A model generated the notes under the pieces. That model saw only the letters and a program-made list of their open reading frames with translations, was not told the origin of the DNA and did no database searches. The position numbers were made by a program, and so were the translations under genes. 40,913 nt of DNA, from positions 1 to 40,913 of the forward strand of contig JBCCEJ010000053.1 in NCBI GenBank assembly GCA_039030335.1, given 5' to 3'. Shown here in pieces: positions 8,331 through 16,528 of the stretch (its first letter is position 1; every line of letters starts with the position of its first letter). The DNA comes from JBCCEJ01 sp039030335. Its GTDB lineage: Bacteria > Pseudomonadota > Gammaproteobacteria > HK1.

Positions 8331-9266
8331 CTAGCAAAGCGCCGCCGGCCGCCAGACGACCTGTTCGAGGTCGATGGTAACCCGGCGCTGAGAGCGCCCA
8401 TCATCCTGCGCCAGCCACTGGACCATGGCACGCCCCGCCATGTGCAACAGGCCCCCCGATTCGAAATCGACCACCAGCAGCCCGACACGCGGGTCGACCG
8501 ACAGATTGCCAATCGTGTTGAAAAAGTTGTTGCCGGGAAAGTCCAAGAAGGCGACGCGACGCTCTGACTCGACCTCGAGCAGACCCGGCGGGCCGCCGCG
8601 ATGTCCGACGTCGAAGCCGCCGCTGTCGGCGGCGCCCGCGCCGCCAGAGTCAACGCCGGTCGCGATGAAGAAGGTGTCTGCTCGAGCCAGGAGGCCGGTG
8701 GGATCACGACCGAGTCGGCTTGCACTCAGGCGGTCAGCCCGACGCGTTTGCGACGTCTGGCAAAGTCCCGTGAACGGCCACGGTCTTACATGAATGTGCT
8801 GCGGGCAGTTCCCGAAGCTGATGTCGGCATGCAGTTCTAGTTGACGAACCCCGACGCTGGCGAGCCTGCCGTTGACGCGGTTGCGTCGGCGCGTTTCGAA
8901 TTCCAGCCCGAGCAAGCCAAGCTGCGCGCCCGGGTACAGGCCCGGGACGACCGGGTCGTCCGGATGCAGTGCTGTCGACAAATGCAACTGCGTCGGTGAC
9001 GGGCTGCAAACAAACCCCGGACTGCCGGTCAGCACGGTCGCCCAGGGGTAGCCAGCGTGACCTCGCACACCCGCAAAAATACAGGGCAAACGAGCATAAA
9101 AGTCGCGATGCTGATCGGGCAGGTACGGCCGGATGAACCGGCCGCCGTGCGCCGCCATGCGCTCGTGGACGCCTGCGCGCCGCTGTGCCTCCCGTTCGCC
9201 AGCGTGAAATGGCGTGGTCTGGTCGCTGGCATCAGCGCCTGCATCGTCCGCATCACCGGTTTGCAT
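8331..9266 (-). CDS. Pyridoxamine 5'-phosphate oxidase (PPOX)-family protein
   Basis: Member of the split-barrel flavin-binding PPOX superfamily, 311 aa. The frame is open further upstream, but the ATG at 9266 is chosen because GGAGAAGG lies just before it and the family N-terminus (FHAGEREAQRRAGV) follows soon after. Characteristic segments are LPDQHRDFYARLP, TRRRNRVNGR, SFGNCPQHIHVR, RADTFFIATG, DVGHRGGPPG and FLDFPGNNFFNTIGNL. The last few are shared with large PPOX proteins annotated as flavin-nucleotide-binding. Its reaction is unknown. It is transcribed divergently from the LysR regulator across an AT-rich 123-base region, a layout that often means control by that regulator. CoA-transferase-family and aldo/keto reductase genes follow on the same strand. 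Confidence 0.82.
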   Translation of the reverse strand: MQTGDADDAGADASDQTTPFHAGEREAQRRAGVHERMAAHGGRFIRPYLPDQHRDFYARLPCIFAGVRGHAGYPWATVLTGSPGFVCSPSPTQLHLSTALHPDDPVVPGLYPGAQLGLLGLEFETRRRNRVNGRLASVGVRQLELHADISFGNCPQHIHVRPWPFTGLCQTSQTRRADRLSASRLGRDPTGLLARADTFFIATGVDSGGAGAADSGGFDVGHRGGPPGLLEVESERRVAFLDFPGNNFFNTIGNLSVDPRVGLLVVDFESGGLLHMAGRAMVQWLAQDDGRSQRRVTIDLEQVVWRPAALC

Positions 9267-9320
9267 ACACCTTCTCCGAGGATCGACAGGCGGCAGGAGC
9301 CGCAAAGATAGAGTCAGACT

Positions 9321-9341
9321 ATTGACAACCATATGGTCAAT
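9321..9341. promoter_or_regulatory. Dyad operator candidate between the PPOX and LysR genes
   Basis: ATTGAC and GTCAAT are perfect 6-bp arms separated by nine bases, with a nested palindrome CCATATGG. It sits in an AT-rich island in an otherwise GC-rich region and overlaps the -35 box of the predicted lysR promoter. Position and symmetry fit a LysR-type operator/autoregulation site, but it is not the canonical T-N11-A pattern. Confidence 0.5.
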
Positions 9342-9350
9342 AAATATAAG
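9322..9350 (+). promoter_or_regulatory. Sigma-70-like promoter of lysR
   Basis: TTGACA (9322-9327) and TATAAG (9345-9350) are separated by exactly 17 bases, close to consensus. Transcription would begin near 9357, giving a leader of about 33 bases before the lysR ATG. The dyad candidate overlaps the -35 box. Confidence 0.6.
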
Positions 9351-9389
9351 AATTTCGCATTCTTTATTTCTTAATTCGTAATAATATAG

Positions 9390-10313
9390 ATGGACTTGCT
9401 GAGTGCCATGCGGACCTTTGCCGAGATCGCGACGCGAGGGAGCATGACGGCCGCGGCCCATGCCAGCGACCGGTCGCTACCAGCGGTCACCCGTCAACTC
9501 GCGCAGCTGGAGCAACATCTGGGGGTACGCCTGTTGCAGCGCACCACCCGAACGCAGTCGCTTACCCCGGAAGGTGCAACGTTCCTGCGCCGGTGCGAGC
9601 GCATCGTCGCCGAGGTTGAGGACGCCGAGCGGGAACTGCTGGATGTCGGTACGACACTCAGGGGACCGCTGGCGGTCGCCGCACCCGTCCTGTTCGGGCA
9701 ACGTCACGTCATGCCGATACTCGGCACATTCCTGAAGGACCACCCGCAGGTCAACATCGATCTGTCGTTGCTGGACCGCGTGGTGCACTTCAGCGACGAG
9801 CCATTCGACCTGGCGGTGCGCATCGGACCACTGACAGATTCTTCGCTGATCGCGGTGCCAGTCGGCACGATGCGACGCATTGTGTGCGCAGCCCCTGCAC
9901 TTCTCGCGCGGTGCGGACGCCCTGAACGCCCCGACGATCTGCATTCCAGACCCTGCCTGCGCGCCGGTCCGCTCGCCCCGGGATGGCGCTGGCACTTTCA
10001 ACAGGACGGTCGTGACATCGCTGTTGCTATCGACGGCCCGCTTGCCTGCAATCAGGTCGCGGCCGCCGCCGACGCCTGCCGCGACGGCGTGGGCTTCGGG
10101 CAGTTTCTCGCCTACCAGGTCGAGCCGTTCCTGCGCGACACCACCTTGCAGGTCGTACTGAACGACTTCGAATCCCCGGCCGTGCCGGTGCACCTGCTGT
10201 GTCCGACCAAGCAGCACATGCCGCGACGGGTGCGTGCGGTGTTGGATACACTGAGGGCCCATCTACGTCAGCGCCTGACGGCGCTGGCGGCGGCAGTAGA
10301 CGCGTGCGGATAA
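9390..10313 (+). CDS. LysR-family transcriptional regulator
   Basis: DNA-binding regulator of 307 aa. The N-terminal winged helix-turn-helix (residues 1-65) includes FAEIATRGSMTAAAHASDRSLPAVTRQLAQLE and the follow-on segment LGVRLLQRTTR. The remainder is the effector-binding periplasmic-binding-like domain, as in CrgA-type LysR proteins (EPFDLAVRIGPL, CLRAGPLAPGW). The ATG at 9390 has no strong ribosome site but sits 33 bases after the predicted start of transcription. It is divergent from the PPOX-CoA-transferase-reductase operon and followed without a gap by a thioesterase gene. Regulation of one or both of these units is likely by analogy with other LysR proteins; the effector is unknown. 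Confidence 0.92.
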   Translation: MDLLSAMRTFAEIATRGSMTAAAHASDRSLPAVTRQLAQLEQHLGVRLLQRTTRTQSLTPEGATFLRRCERIVAEVEDAERELLDVGTTLRGPLAVAAPVLFGQRHVMPILGTFLKDHPQVNIDLSLLDRVVHFSDEPFDLAVRIGPLTDSSLIAVPVGTMRRIVCAAPALLARCGRPERPDDLHSRPCLRAGPLAPGWRWHFQQDGRDIAVAIDGPLACNQVAAAADACRDGVGFGQFLAYQVEPFLRDTTLQVVLNDFESPAVPVHLLCPTKQHMPRRVRAVLDTLRAHLRQRLTALAAAVDACG

Positions 10314-10730
10314 ATGGTGCGGACAACCGATCTCGAACAGTTTGAGCAGCGAATGCTGAAGACCGGGTTCGGCGCGTTGCTGGGCGCCCATCTAGACCAC
10401 CTCGAAGAGGGTTACTGTCGCGTTGCACTGCCGTTTCGACCCGAACTCAGTCGGGGCGACACGTTGATTCACGGCGGTGTCATCGCCGCGCTGATAGATA
10501 AGGCCGGGACCGCCGCAGCCTGGTCTTACACAGATATTGGTGATGACGCGCGCGGCGCGACCGTCGGGCTCACGGTCAACTATCTGCGCGGCGCCGACAG
10601 CTGCGACCTGATGGCTCACGCGCGTGTCGTGCGCCGCGGCGGCTCGATCACGGTCATTGACGTAGAAGTCATGAACCCTGCCGACGATCTGGTCGCGAAA
10701 GGTCCCGTCACCTACAAACTAACGCGCTGA
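10314..10730 (+). CDS. PaaI-family hotdog thioesterase
   Basis: Predicted acyl-CoA thioesterase of 138 aa with the hotdog fold. The core HGGVIAALIDKAGTAAAW (residues about 44-61) is the helix and active-site region of PaaI-like enzymes, and GLTVNYLRGA and ARVVRRGGSITVIDVEV match the following strands. The ATG directly follows the TAA of lysR with no intervening base, so translation is probably coupled. The RidA-like gene follows after 21 bases. Possible role: releasing a carboxylic acid from a CoA intermediate of the neighbouring pathway. The substrate is not deducible. Confidence 0.88.
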   Translation: MVRTTDLEQFEQRMLKTGFGALLGAHLDHLEEGYCRVALPFRPELSRGDTLIHGGVIAALIDKAGTAAAWSYTDIGDDARGATVGLTVNYLRGADSCDLMAHARVVRRGGSITVIDVEVMNPADDLVAKGPVTYKLTR

Positions 10731-10751
10731 CTCAATATCGGAGTAATTGGC

Positions 10752-11198
10752 ATGAACGTGAACGAACGCCTGAGAGAACTCGGCATCTCGCTGCCAGACA
10801 CGGGCAACCCCGCCGGCAACTACGTGCCGGCCGTGCGTACCGGCAATCTCTTGTTTTTGTCCGGCAAAGGACCGGGGAACGCCAGCGGTAAAGTTGGTGG
10901 TGACTTCTCCATCGATGAAGGTTACGCCCACGCGCGGGCGGTCGGACTTGCACTCATTGCGACGATGCAGGCAGAACTCGGTGATTTGAACCGTGTAAAA
11001 CGCATCGTCAAAGTGCTGGGAATGGTAAATGCCGCGCCGGATTTCGGTGCTCACCCGAAGGTCATCAACGGATGTTCCGATCTGTTCGTGGAAGTGTTCG
11101 GCGACGCTGGACGCCACGCGCGCTCGGCCGTTGGTATGGGCTCGTTACCGAATCAGATCCCGGTCGAGATCGAATGCATCGTAGAGGTCACTGACTGA
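10752..11198 (+). CDS. RidA (YjgF/YER057c/UK114)-family protein
   Basis: Cytoplasmic trimeric-type protein of 148 aa. RidA itself hydrolyses reactive enamine/imine intermediates, while many paralogues have other or unknown activities. GGAG lies eight bases before the ATG. The conserved arginine is present in HARSAVGMGSLP, followed by PVEIECIVEV, both standard C-terminal RidA motifs. The longer N-terminus and ending place it in the broader YjgF subgroup of about 150 aa rather than in archetypal RidA (about 128 aa). It is the third gene of the lysR-thioesterase unit and convergent with the sulfatase gene. The function could be deamination or detoxification in the same catabolic route (inference). 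Confidence 0.9.
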   Translation: MNVNERLRELGISLPDTGNPAGNYVPAVRTGNLLFLSGKGPGNASGKVGGDFSIDEGYAHARAVGLALIATMQAELGDLNRVKRIVKVLGMVNAAPDFGAHPKVINGCSDLFVEVFGDAGRHARSAVGMGSLPNQIPVEIECIVEVTD

Positions 11199-11256
11199 AC
11201 TCCCGCGCGCGCCGCAACGTTCGAGCGCCGCGTATCCGGGCTGAAGGCTGGTTCGC

Positions 11257-12678
11257 TCACGCTTCGACTCGGGTGAAGTCGAATTGCGACTCCGCCAGAA
11301 TGGCACCTACGCCGCCGAGCCTTTCTATCACTGCGGCCTGGTCGGAAAACGCTAGCTCGTTGAGTTCTGCCGGATCGCCCAGCTCGCCGCAAAGCGCCGC
11401 ATGGCAATCCGCCCGGGCTTGCGCGTACGCCGGGTCCAGCCCGAGGTCGTGGTGCTCTTCCGGGTCGGCTGTCAGGTCGAACAACTGCGGCGCAAACCCC
11501 GGATAGCAAACGTACTTGAAACGCCCCTTGCGGATCATGAAGAAGCCGGTGATAGAACCGGCATCATGGTACTCACTAACGATCGCCCGTTCCGCGTGAG
11601 CGAGTGGATCCTCGGCCAGATTCTGCAACGCGATACCGGGCCGTTCCACCGCGCGGGTGTCTTCGATGCCCGCCGCCCGGAGAATCGTCGGATACGCATC
11701 GATCAATGACGCCGGCGCATCGCATTGTCCAGCCGCGATGCCAGGGCCTGACAGTATCAGGGGTACGGCGACCGACTCCTCGTGCATGGTCATCTTGGTC
11801 CAGAGATCGTGCGCACCGTTGAGCTCTCCATGATCGCTGGTCATCAGCACGGTCGTATCGCGTGCATGGCCGCTTTGCTCCAGTGCCGTCAGTACCCGCC
11901 CAATCTGATGATCGACGAACGAACAAAGACCGAAATATGACGCACGCGCGACCTGCCGGGCGTGCTCGTCCGGGAACGCCTCATCGTAGTTGTAATACGC
12001 ACGAAATGCGGCGAGTACCGGATGGCGTGAAGCCGCGCCCAGACGGTCGGTCTTACGGACGGGGAGACGGGCCGGGTGATACAAACCAAAGAATTCTGGC
12101 GGACAGGTCAACGGATAGTGCGGTCTCAGAAAGGAGACGAAGAGCGCCCACGGACGGCTACCAGAAGGCCGCCTCAGCCACTTCACGGCGTCATCTGCCA
12201 CCCCGATGTCGTAACGCGTGTACGGGTCATCACCCGGGCCGATTTCCTCGGCGAAATGGGCTGCGTCGAACAGGTCACGCTCGCGGCGCAGCAGGCCGTG
12301 CGTGAAGCCAACGCCTGCTCGAATGTGCAGCGCGCGTATTTCGTTGGCAAAACCATTGTCATCATCGGCAGATCGGAAGTGCAGTTTGCCGATCGAGGAC
12401 ACCTCGTGGCCCGCCTCGGCGAGCGCGTGAGCCCAGCTTGGAAACTGGCCGTGATAGGCCTCGGCGCTCGACCAGCAGCGGGTTTGCGCCACGTGCATGC
12501 CGGTCGCGAAAGAGGCTCGGGCCGGAACGCAAACAGGACTGGGCGTATACGCGTTCGTGTAGCGCATGCCACGCGCTGCGAGGCGGTCCATGTGCGGTGT
12601 GAAAACGTGCGAGTGACCGTAGCAGCCCACTCCCTCACGAGCCAGTTCGTCGGCCATGATGACAAGGACGTTTCCCAT
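11257..12678 (-). CDS. Sulfatase (formylglycine-dependent, choline-sulfatase-like)
   Basis: Type-I sulfatase/alkaline-phosphatase-fold hydrolase of 473 aa. The maturation motif C-V-P-A-R is at 50-54 (within SPVCVPARASFATG), so Cys50 would be converted to formylglycine. Metal and active-site residues are visible: Asp10 in MADE, Lys98 and His100 (GKLHF), Asp282-His283 (SDHGELNGAH) and Lys295. The C-terminal part has the usual LFDLTADPEEHHDL segment. No signal peptide is seen, so it is probably cytoplasmic, as choline-sulfatases are. The start ATG has GGAG five bases upstream. It is divergent from the alpha/beta hydrolase (76 bases between). Related family members hydrolyse phosphonate monoesters or phosphodiesters, so sulfate specificity is likely but not proven. 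Confidence 0.88.
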   Translation of the reverse strand: MGNVLVIMADELAREGVGCYGHSHVFTPHMDRLAARGMRYTNAYTPSPVCVPARASFATGMHVAQTRCWSSAEAYHGQFPSWAHALAEAGHEVSSIGKLHFRSADDDNGFANEIRALHIRAGVGFTHGLLRRERDLFDAAHFAEEIGPGDDPYTRYDIGVADDAVKWLRRPSGSRPWALFVSFLRPHYPLTCPPEFFGLYHPARLPVRKTDRLGAASRHPVLAAFRAYYNYDEAFPDEHARQVARASYFGLCSFVDHQIGRVLTALEQSGHARDTTVLMTSDHGELNGAHDLWTKMTMHEESVAVPLILSGPGIAAGQCDAPASLIDAYPTILRAAGIEDTRAVERPGIALQNLAEDPLAHAERAIVSEYHDAGSITGFFMIRKGRFKYVCYPGFAPQLFDLTADPEEHHDLGLDPAYAQARADCHAALCGELGDPAELNELAFSDQAAVIERLGGVGAILAESQFDFTRVEA

Positions 12679-12754
12679 GTAGACTCCGTGCCGATAGACA
12701 GTTCAGGAGGCAGCCGATCGCGGTGTTAGCGGCGGCGGCCGGACGAGGCAAGCC

Positions 12755-13624
12755 ATGACGACCCTGCACGACGTCGACACCGCGAGAACCCGGTTGCGGG
12801 TGCGCGACTCTGGAGAGGGCTTTCCACTGGTCATGCTGCACGGCTGGCCGGAAAGCAGTTACTGCTGGGAAACCACCATCGCCTCAATGGGAACCGGATT
12901 GCGGTATCTGCGGCCGGACCTGCGTGGTCTCGGCGACAGCGCCCGAGACGGCGACGTCGCAGCCTATCAGAAGGCCGAACTGGCTGCCGACGTATTGGCG
13001 GCGCTGGACGCCATGGGAATTGGCGACTTCGGGCTGGTAGGACACGACTGGGGGGGTGCCGTCGCACAGGAGATTGCCATCGCCGCACCAGACCGCGTGC
13101 GACGTCTCGACGTGATGAACATCCATCTGCTGAATAATCCGGCCGGCTACGCGGCCGCGAACAAGGTCCATGCGGCACAGCTCTACCGTGCCTACTGGTA
13201 TCAGTACTTCCAACAGACGCCAGGACTCGCCGAAACCATGGTGCCAGGCAACGAGCGCACGTTCCTACGCGTTTTCCTGCGAGGCAAAGACAGGGATTGG
13301 GCATTTCCTTCGGACGCGGTCGACGAGTACGTCCGGTGCTACAGCATCCCCGGTACGCCGGCGAGTGGTGCCAACTACTACCGCGCCATGCGCCTCGACG
13401 CGAACCGTTGGAAAACTCTGGCTGGTACGCGCTATCCGATGCCGACCGCACTCGTCTATGGCGTTCACGACCCGGTCGTCGTGCCACAGTTCCTGCAGCA
13501 CCACGAGACCTGCTTCGAATCCGTCACGCTGACCGAAATCGCGGCATCACATTTCGTGCAGGAAGAGCAGCCGGAAGCCGTCGCACGTGCCCTCGACGCA
13601 CACTTCGCCGCTTTGAAAATCTGA
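12755..13624 (+). CDS. Alpha/beta hydrolase with Asp nucleophile (epoxide hydrolase/dehalogenase-like)
   Basis: Soluble hydrolase of 289 aa. The oxyanion motif HGWPE is at 29-33, the nucleophile elbow GHDWGG puts Asp98 as nucleophile, Asp239 (VHDPVV) and His266 (ASHFVQEEQP) complete the triad. An Asp nucleophile with HGxP points to the epoxide hydrolase/haloalkane or fluoroacetate dehalogenase group rather than to esterases. Tyrosines in the cap (around 143-151 and 208-209) would fit an epoxide hydrolase, but I cannot assign them without alignment. GAGG lies about seven bases before the ATG. It is divergent from the sulfatase; a shared regulatory region of 76 bases suggests common control (inference). 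Confidence 0.85.
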   Translation: MTTLHDVDTARTRLRVRDSGEGFPLVMLHGWPESSYCWETTIASMGTGLRYLRPDLRGLGDSARDGDVAAYQKAELAADVLAALDAMGIGDFGLVGHDWGGAVAQEIAIAAPDRVRRLDVMNIHLLNNPAGYAAANKVHAAQLYRAYWYQYFQQTPGLAETMVPGNERTFLRVFLRGKDRDWAFPSDAVDEYVRCYSIPGTPASGANYYRAMRLDANRWKTLAGTRYPMPTALVYGVHDPVVVPQFLQHHETCFESVTLTEIAASHFVQEEQPEAVARALDAHFAALKI

Positions 13625-14093
13625 CCGGCGCGGTCGCGGGGGCCGATTTGTAAAACCGACAGCCACGAAATCCCGGATTGACGGAATAAGGAGTTACTCC
13701 AAATCCAGGTAGACGAAGCCGCGCGCCCGACTGGCAGACCCCGGGAGAGAACGCCCGCCTTTGCCTTCAAGCGAGCGGCAACTCCGGCGGTCGGGCATGT
13801 GGGCCGACGCTAACTGATTGATTCAACTGAAGAGAAAGAAGATCGCAGGTAGCCCGGGCGCAGCGTTGAGCCGCCGCCAACTGGAATGACCAGGCGCGCC
13901 TGCGCAACCCATGTGGCGGGAACCACCGATCAGCCATACCGGCTGTGTACAATTCTAAGAGCATTCCTGGTGGCGCCGTCCTATTGACAGGCAGTTATGC
14001 TCCTTAGCTACATTAGGGCTATCAGGGCATTGTGACCGGCCGGGCCGGGCCGGGTCTGTACGCGATATCTCAAACGGCGGACGTGAGACTAAT
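13625..14093. other. Non-coding stretch of about 470 bases with inverted repeats
   Basis: No convincing gene in either strand. Visible structure: GCCCGAC (13725-13731) pairs with GTCGGGC (13790-13796), arms 72 bases apart overall; TTGACA at 13984-13989 is a possible -35 box without a good -10 at 17 bases (TACATT lies 19 bases on); and a short GC-rich tandem run (repeated CCGGG/GGCCGG, 14036-14054) sits upstream of the small unknown gene. The outer repeat encloses no tRNA T-arm, so it is not a tRNA. An unrecognised small RNA or a long leader is possible. Confidence 0.4.
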
Positions 14094-14405
14094 TTGAACC
14101 GCAAGACGTTACCCGACTCGGCCAGCGATTCCACCGTGACGTCGCTGTCCGATTTGATCCGAGCTATTCCGGATCATGCCCTCAAGGACCACGTTGAGGA
14201 ACAGGTCGAACTCCTGGAGCGTGCTGAGATCAACCTCGAAGACGCCGCGACCTACTATTCAGGCTTGCTGCACGACCGCGAGGCATTCCGCAAGCTCAAC
14301 GCAAACTACGACGACCCGTCGTCCAACGACTACCTGCGTCTCCGGTTACTGGCTTTGTACTACATCGGTATGAACCACCTGACGCCGCCGGGAAGCCAGG
14401 GCTGA
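14094..14405 (+). CDS. Small hypothetical protein
   Basis: A 103-aa predicted soluble, acidic and mostly helical protein of no family I recognise. The segment DHALKDHVEEQVELLERAEI looks like an amphipathic helix, and the C-terminal part LRLRLLALYYIGMNHL is another. No signal peptide or membrane segment is seen. The start is uncertain: the TTG at 14094 has only a weak TGAG ribosome site, the frame is open further upstream with no ATG, GTG or TTG close by, and a GTG at 14136 is another option. It is preceded by the 470-base non-coding stretch and is convergent with the first hybrid kinase, so it stands alone. Its codon use and frame integrity make a real gene more likely than not. Confidence 0.55.
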   Translation: MNRKTLPDSASDSTVTSLSDLIRAIPDHALKDHVEEQVELLERAEINLEDAATYYSGLLHDREAFRKLNANYDDPSSNDYLRLRLLALYYIGMNHLTPPGSQG

Positions 14406-14432
14406 CGCGCCTGTCCATCACCAGCGAAAGGC

Positions 14433-14463
14433 GCGGCGCGGCGGACTGATTCCATCGCGCCGC
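14433..14463. terminator. Inverted repeat between convergent genes
   Basis: GCGGCGCG (14433-14440) and CGCGCCGC (14456-14463) form a perfect 8-bp stem with a 15-base loop between the small hypothetical gene and the convergent kinase. There is no clear U-run on either side. A bidirectional terminator is plausible from position. Confidence 0.35.
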
Positions 14464-14478
14464 ATTCGTCGGCGCCGC

Positions 14479-16395
14479 TCAGAGGTCTTCTGTCAACCCA
14501 AAGCCGAGCTGTGTGGCCATGCGACGGACATCGGCCGGGCGAAACGGCTTCGAGAGCACGGCAACGCCGAGATCGGCGACCAACCTGTCGACCATTGGCG
14601 ATCCGGCCTCGCCGGTCACGCACACGAACCGCGTGGCGGTTTGCGGGTTCGCCCGGGTTAACTCGTAGAGCAGAGCCCGACCATCCATCCCCGGCATGCG
14701 CATGTCGGTGAATACGACGTCAAAACGCTCCTGCCGCGCCAGAGCAACAGCGTCCTCTGCCACGGTTGTCGCTTCCACGCTGAAACCGAACATCTCGAGA
14801 ATCTCGGTGAGAAGGTCGACTACCTCGGACTCGTCATCTACAACCAGGACCCGGCCGGCAGCGCCCACCCGCGGATCGCGTTCATCGACGTCTGCCTTCG
14901 CAACTTTGCCCGCCGGCAGCAGGATCGAGAACCGCGCACCAGCGCCCCGCTCGCCGCTCGCCGTGATCGAACCACCATGCGCCGCAATGATGTCACTACA
15001 AATCGCGAGCCCGAGGCCGCTGCCGCCAGATTCCGTCCGGGTCGTATAGAACGGTTCAAACACCGACTTCGCCTCACCTGGACCGAACCCTGAGCCGTTG
15101 TCCAGCACCTCGATCAATACTTGGCCGCCGCTTTGTCGGCTCTTGATCCGCACCCGACACGGTGGCGTACATCCCTCGAGCGCCTGCGCGGCATTGACGA
15201 TCAAATTCATCAGAACCTGCCCCAGCTGATGCGGGTCGCCTTCGACGAACGGCAATCCGTCGGCCAGCTCCAGGTGCAGCTCCACGCCGTGGTCCCGGAG
15301 CATGTGTCCGACCAGCTCAAGCGTTGCATGCACCACATCGTTCGGTAACACGGGCTCGAGTCGGAGTGGTTTCCGGCGCGCCATGTCCAGAAAGCCGTGC
15401 ACGATGCGTGTACAGCGCTCGGCAGCTTCGCCGATCAGTTTGGCTCGATCGCGCGTACGGTCTTCCGCCGCAGTCTCTTCGAGCAAAACGGTCTGGCCAA
15501 GCACGACACTCAAGGGGTTCTTGAGCTCATGCGCAATGCTCGCCACCAGCGTACCCATCGTCGACAGCTTGGCTGACTGATGCATGGCCTCACGCTGTTG
15601 CCGCAGCGCCGTCTCGGCCGCCTTTGCAGCCGTCATATCCCGAATGAACGCAGTGAATACACTACCGCTTTCCAACGGGATCTCGGCTACCGAGATCTCG
15701 ATCGGAAACTCGGTCCCATCCGCCCGCATGCCGCGCGTCTCGAAGCGACGGCCGCCACGGGATGCCAGCTCGCCAGGCTGGAATCTCGCCATCGCGTCGA
15801 GATGCGCGCCGCGCAGGTGCGGTGGAATGACAACATGCTCGATCGGCTGCCCGAGGACCTCCGCCCGCGTAAATCCAAAAACCTGCTCGGCGGCCGGATT
15901 GAATTCGATGATCGTGCCGCCGGCGGTAATGGCGATGATCGGGTCCAGCGCCCCCTCGACCATCGCGCTGCGCGTGCGTTCACTGTCGCCAAGGGCGCGT
16001 TCAGCCCGTTTCAGAGCACTGATATCGATCCCTAGTGTGAGTACGTGGGTGGGGCTCCCATGCGGATCGAGCAGCGGAATCTTCGTGGCCAGCAACGCCA
16101 ACGGGCCTTGTGGCATCGAATACTCGATCTCGTAGAACGGTAATGCGCGTCCGGTGTTGAGCACGTGCCGGTCGCGCAGTTCGACCTGCTCGTCGTGCTC
16201 GTCGTTGAACAGCTCCGACGAGCGCTTACCGATAAACGCAGAGGCGGGCAATCCCCACCGCTCACAGTAGAAGCGATTGACGATGCAGTAGCGCAGGTCA
16301 CGGTCCTTGATGTGCAGAGTCCCTGGCATGACATCCAGCAGGGCGCGCACCACCTCAGTATCCAGTTCCGCGGCGAAGTGAGCTTGGTCCGACAT
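14479..16395 (-). CDS. Hybrid sensor histidine kinase, PAS-PAS-HisKA-HATPase-REC
   Basis: Soluble hybrid kinase of 638 aa with no membrane segment, so it senses a cytoplasmic cue. In order: PAS at about 22-130 (DVMPGTLHIKDRDLRY), PAS at 138-258 (ALDPIIAITAGGTIIEFN), HisKA with phospho-acceptor His289 in SIAHELKNP, HATPase with N box (NLIVNAAQAL), G1 (DNGSGFG) and G2 (GSGLGLAI), and a C-terminal receiver with VVDDES and Asp564 (FTDMRMPGMDG), Lys in LSKPFRP. The start is the ATG at 16395; an open frame continues upstream but looks non-coding, and no clear ribosome site is seen. It is divergent from a shorter paralogue with the same kinase-receiver layout, 133 bases away. The partner regulator is probably the OmpR-type protein encoded after the paralogue (inference). 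Confidence 0.9.
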   Translation of the reverse strand: MSDQAHFAAELDTEVVRALLDVMPGTLHIKDRDLRYCIVNRFYCERWGLPASAFIGKRSSELFNDEHDEQVELRDRHVLNTGRALPFYEIEYSMPQGPLALLATKIPLLDPHGSPTHVLTLGIDISALKRAERALGDSERTRSAMVEGALDPIIAITAGGTIIEFNPAAEQVFGFTRAEVLGQPIEHVVIPPHLRGAHLDAMARFQPGELASRGGRRFETRGMRADGTEFPIEISVAEIPLESGSVFTAFIRDMTAAKAAETALRQQREAMHQSAKLSTMGTLVASIAHELKNPLSVVLGQTVLLEETAAEDRTRDRAKLIGEAAERCTRIVHGFLDMARRKPLRLEPVLPNDVVHATLELVGHMLRDHGVELHLELADGLPFVEGDPHQLGQVLMNLIVNAAQALEGCTPPCRVRIKSRQSGGQVLIEVLDNGSGFGPGEAKSVFEPFYTTRTESGGSGLGLAICSDIIAAHGGSITASGERGAGARFSILLPAGKVAKADVDERDPRVGAAGRVLVVDDESEVVDLLTEILEMFGFSVEATTVAEDAVALARQERFDVVFTDMRMPGMDGRALLYELTRANPQTATRFVCVTGEAGSPMVDRLVADLGVAVLSKPFRPADVRRMATQLGFGLTEDL

Positions 16396-16528
16396 GTCGC
16401 GGATCAGTGTCGGCCAGACGTCGCACGTATACAACTGATACAAAATGGGCAGGCAAGAACGTGCTCCAGACACATTCGCGCGCCATCCTTGAACCATGAA
16501 CGGAACCGCTCGAATTGGGAGTTCCAAG

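Noticed and set aside
9267..9461. Upstream extension of the PPOX frame
   Set aside because: It runs across the AT-rich promoter region into lysR; the ATG at 9266 has a good ribosome site and precedes the family N-terminus.
13725..13796. 72-base span closed by 7-bp complementary ends, the size of a tRNA
   Set aside because: No T-loop (TTCRA-type) or anticodon arm can be drawn on either strand, so it is not a tRNA; kept only as an inverted repeat.
13767..13964. 65-codon open frame on the complement in the non-coding stretch
   Set aside because: No ribosome site, no family likeness and an Arg/Ala/Leu-rich composition typical of random GC-rich frames.
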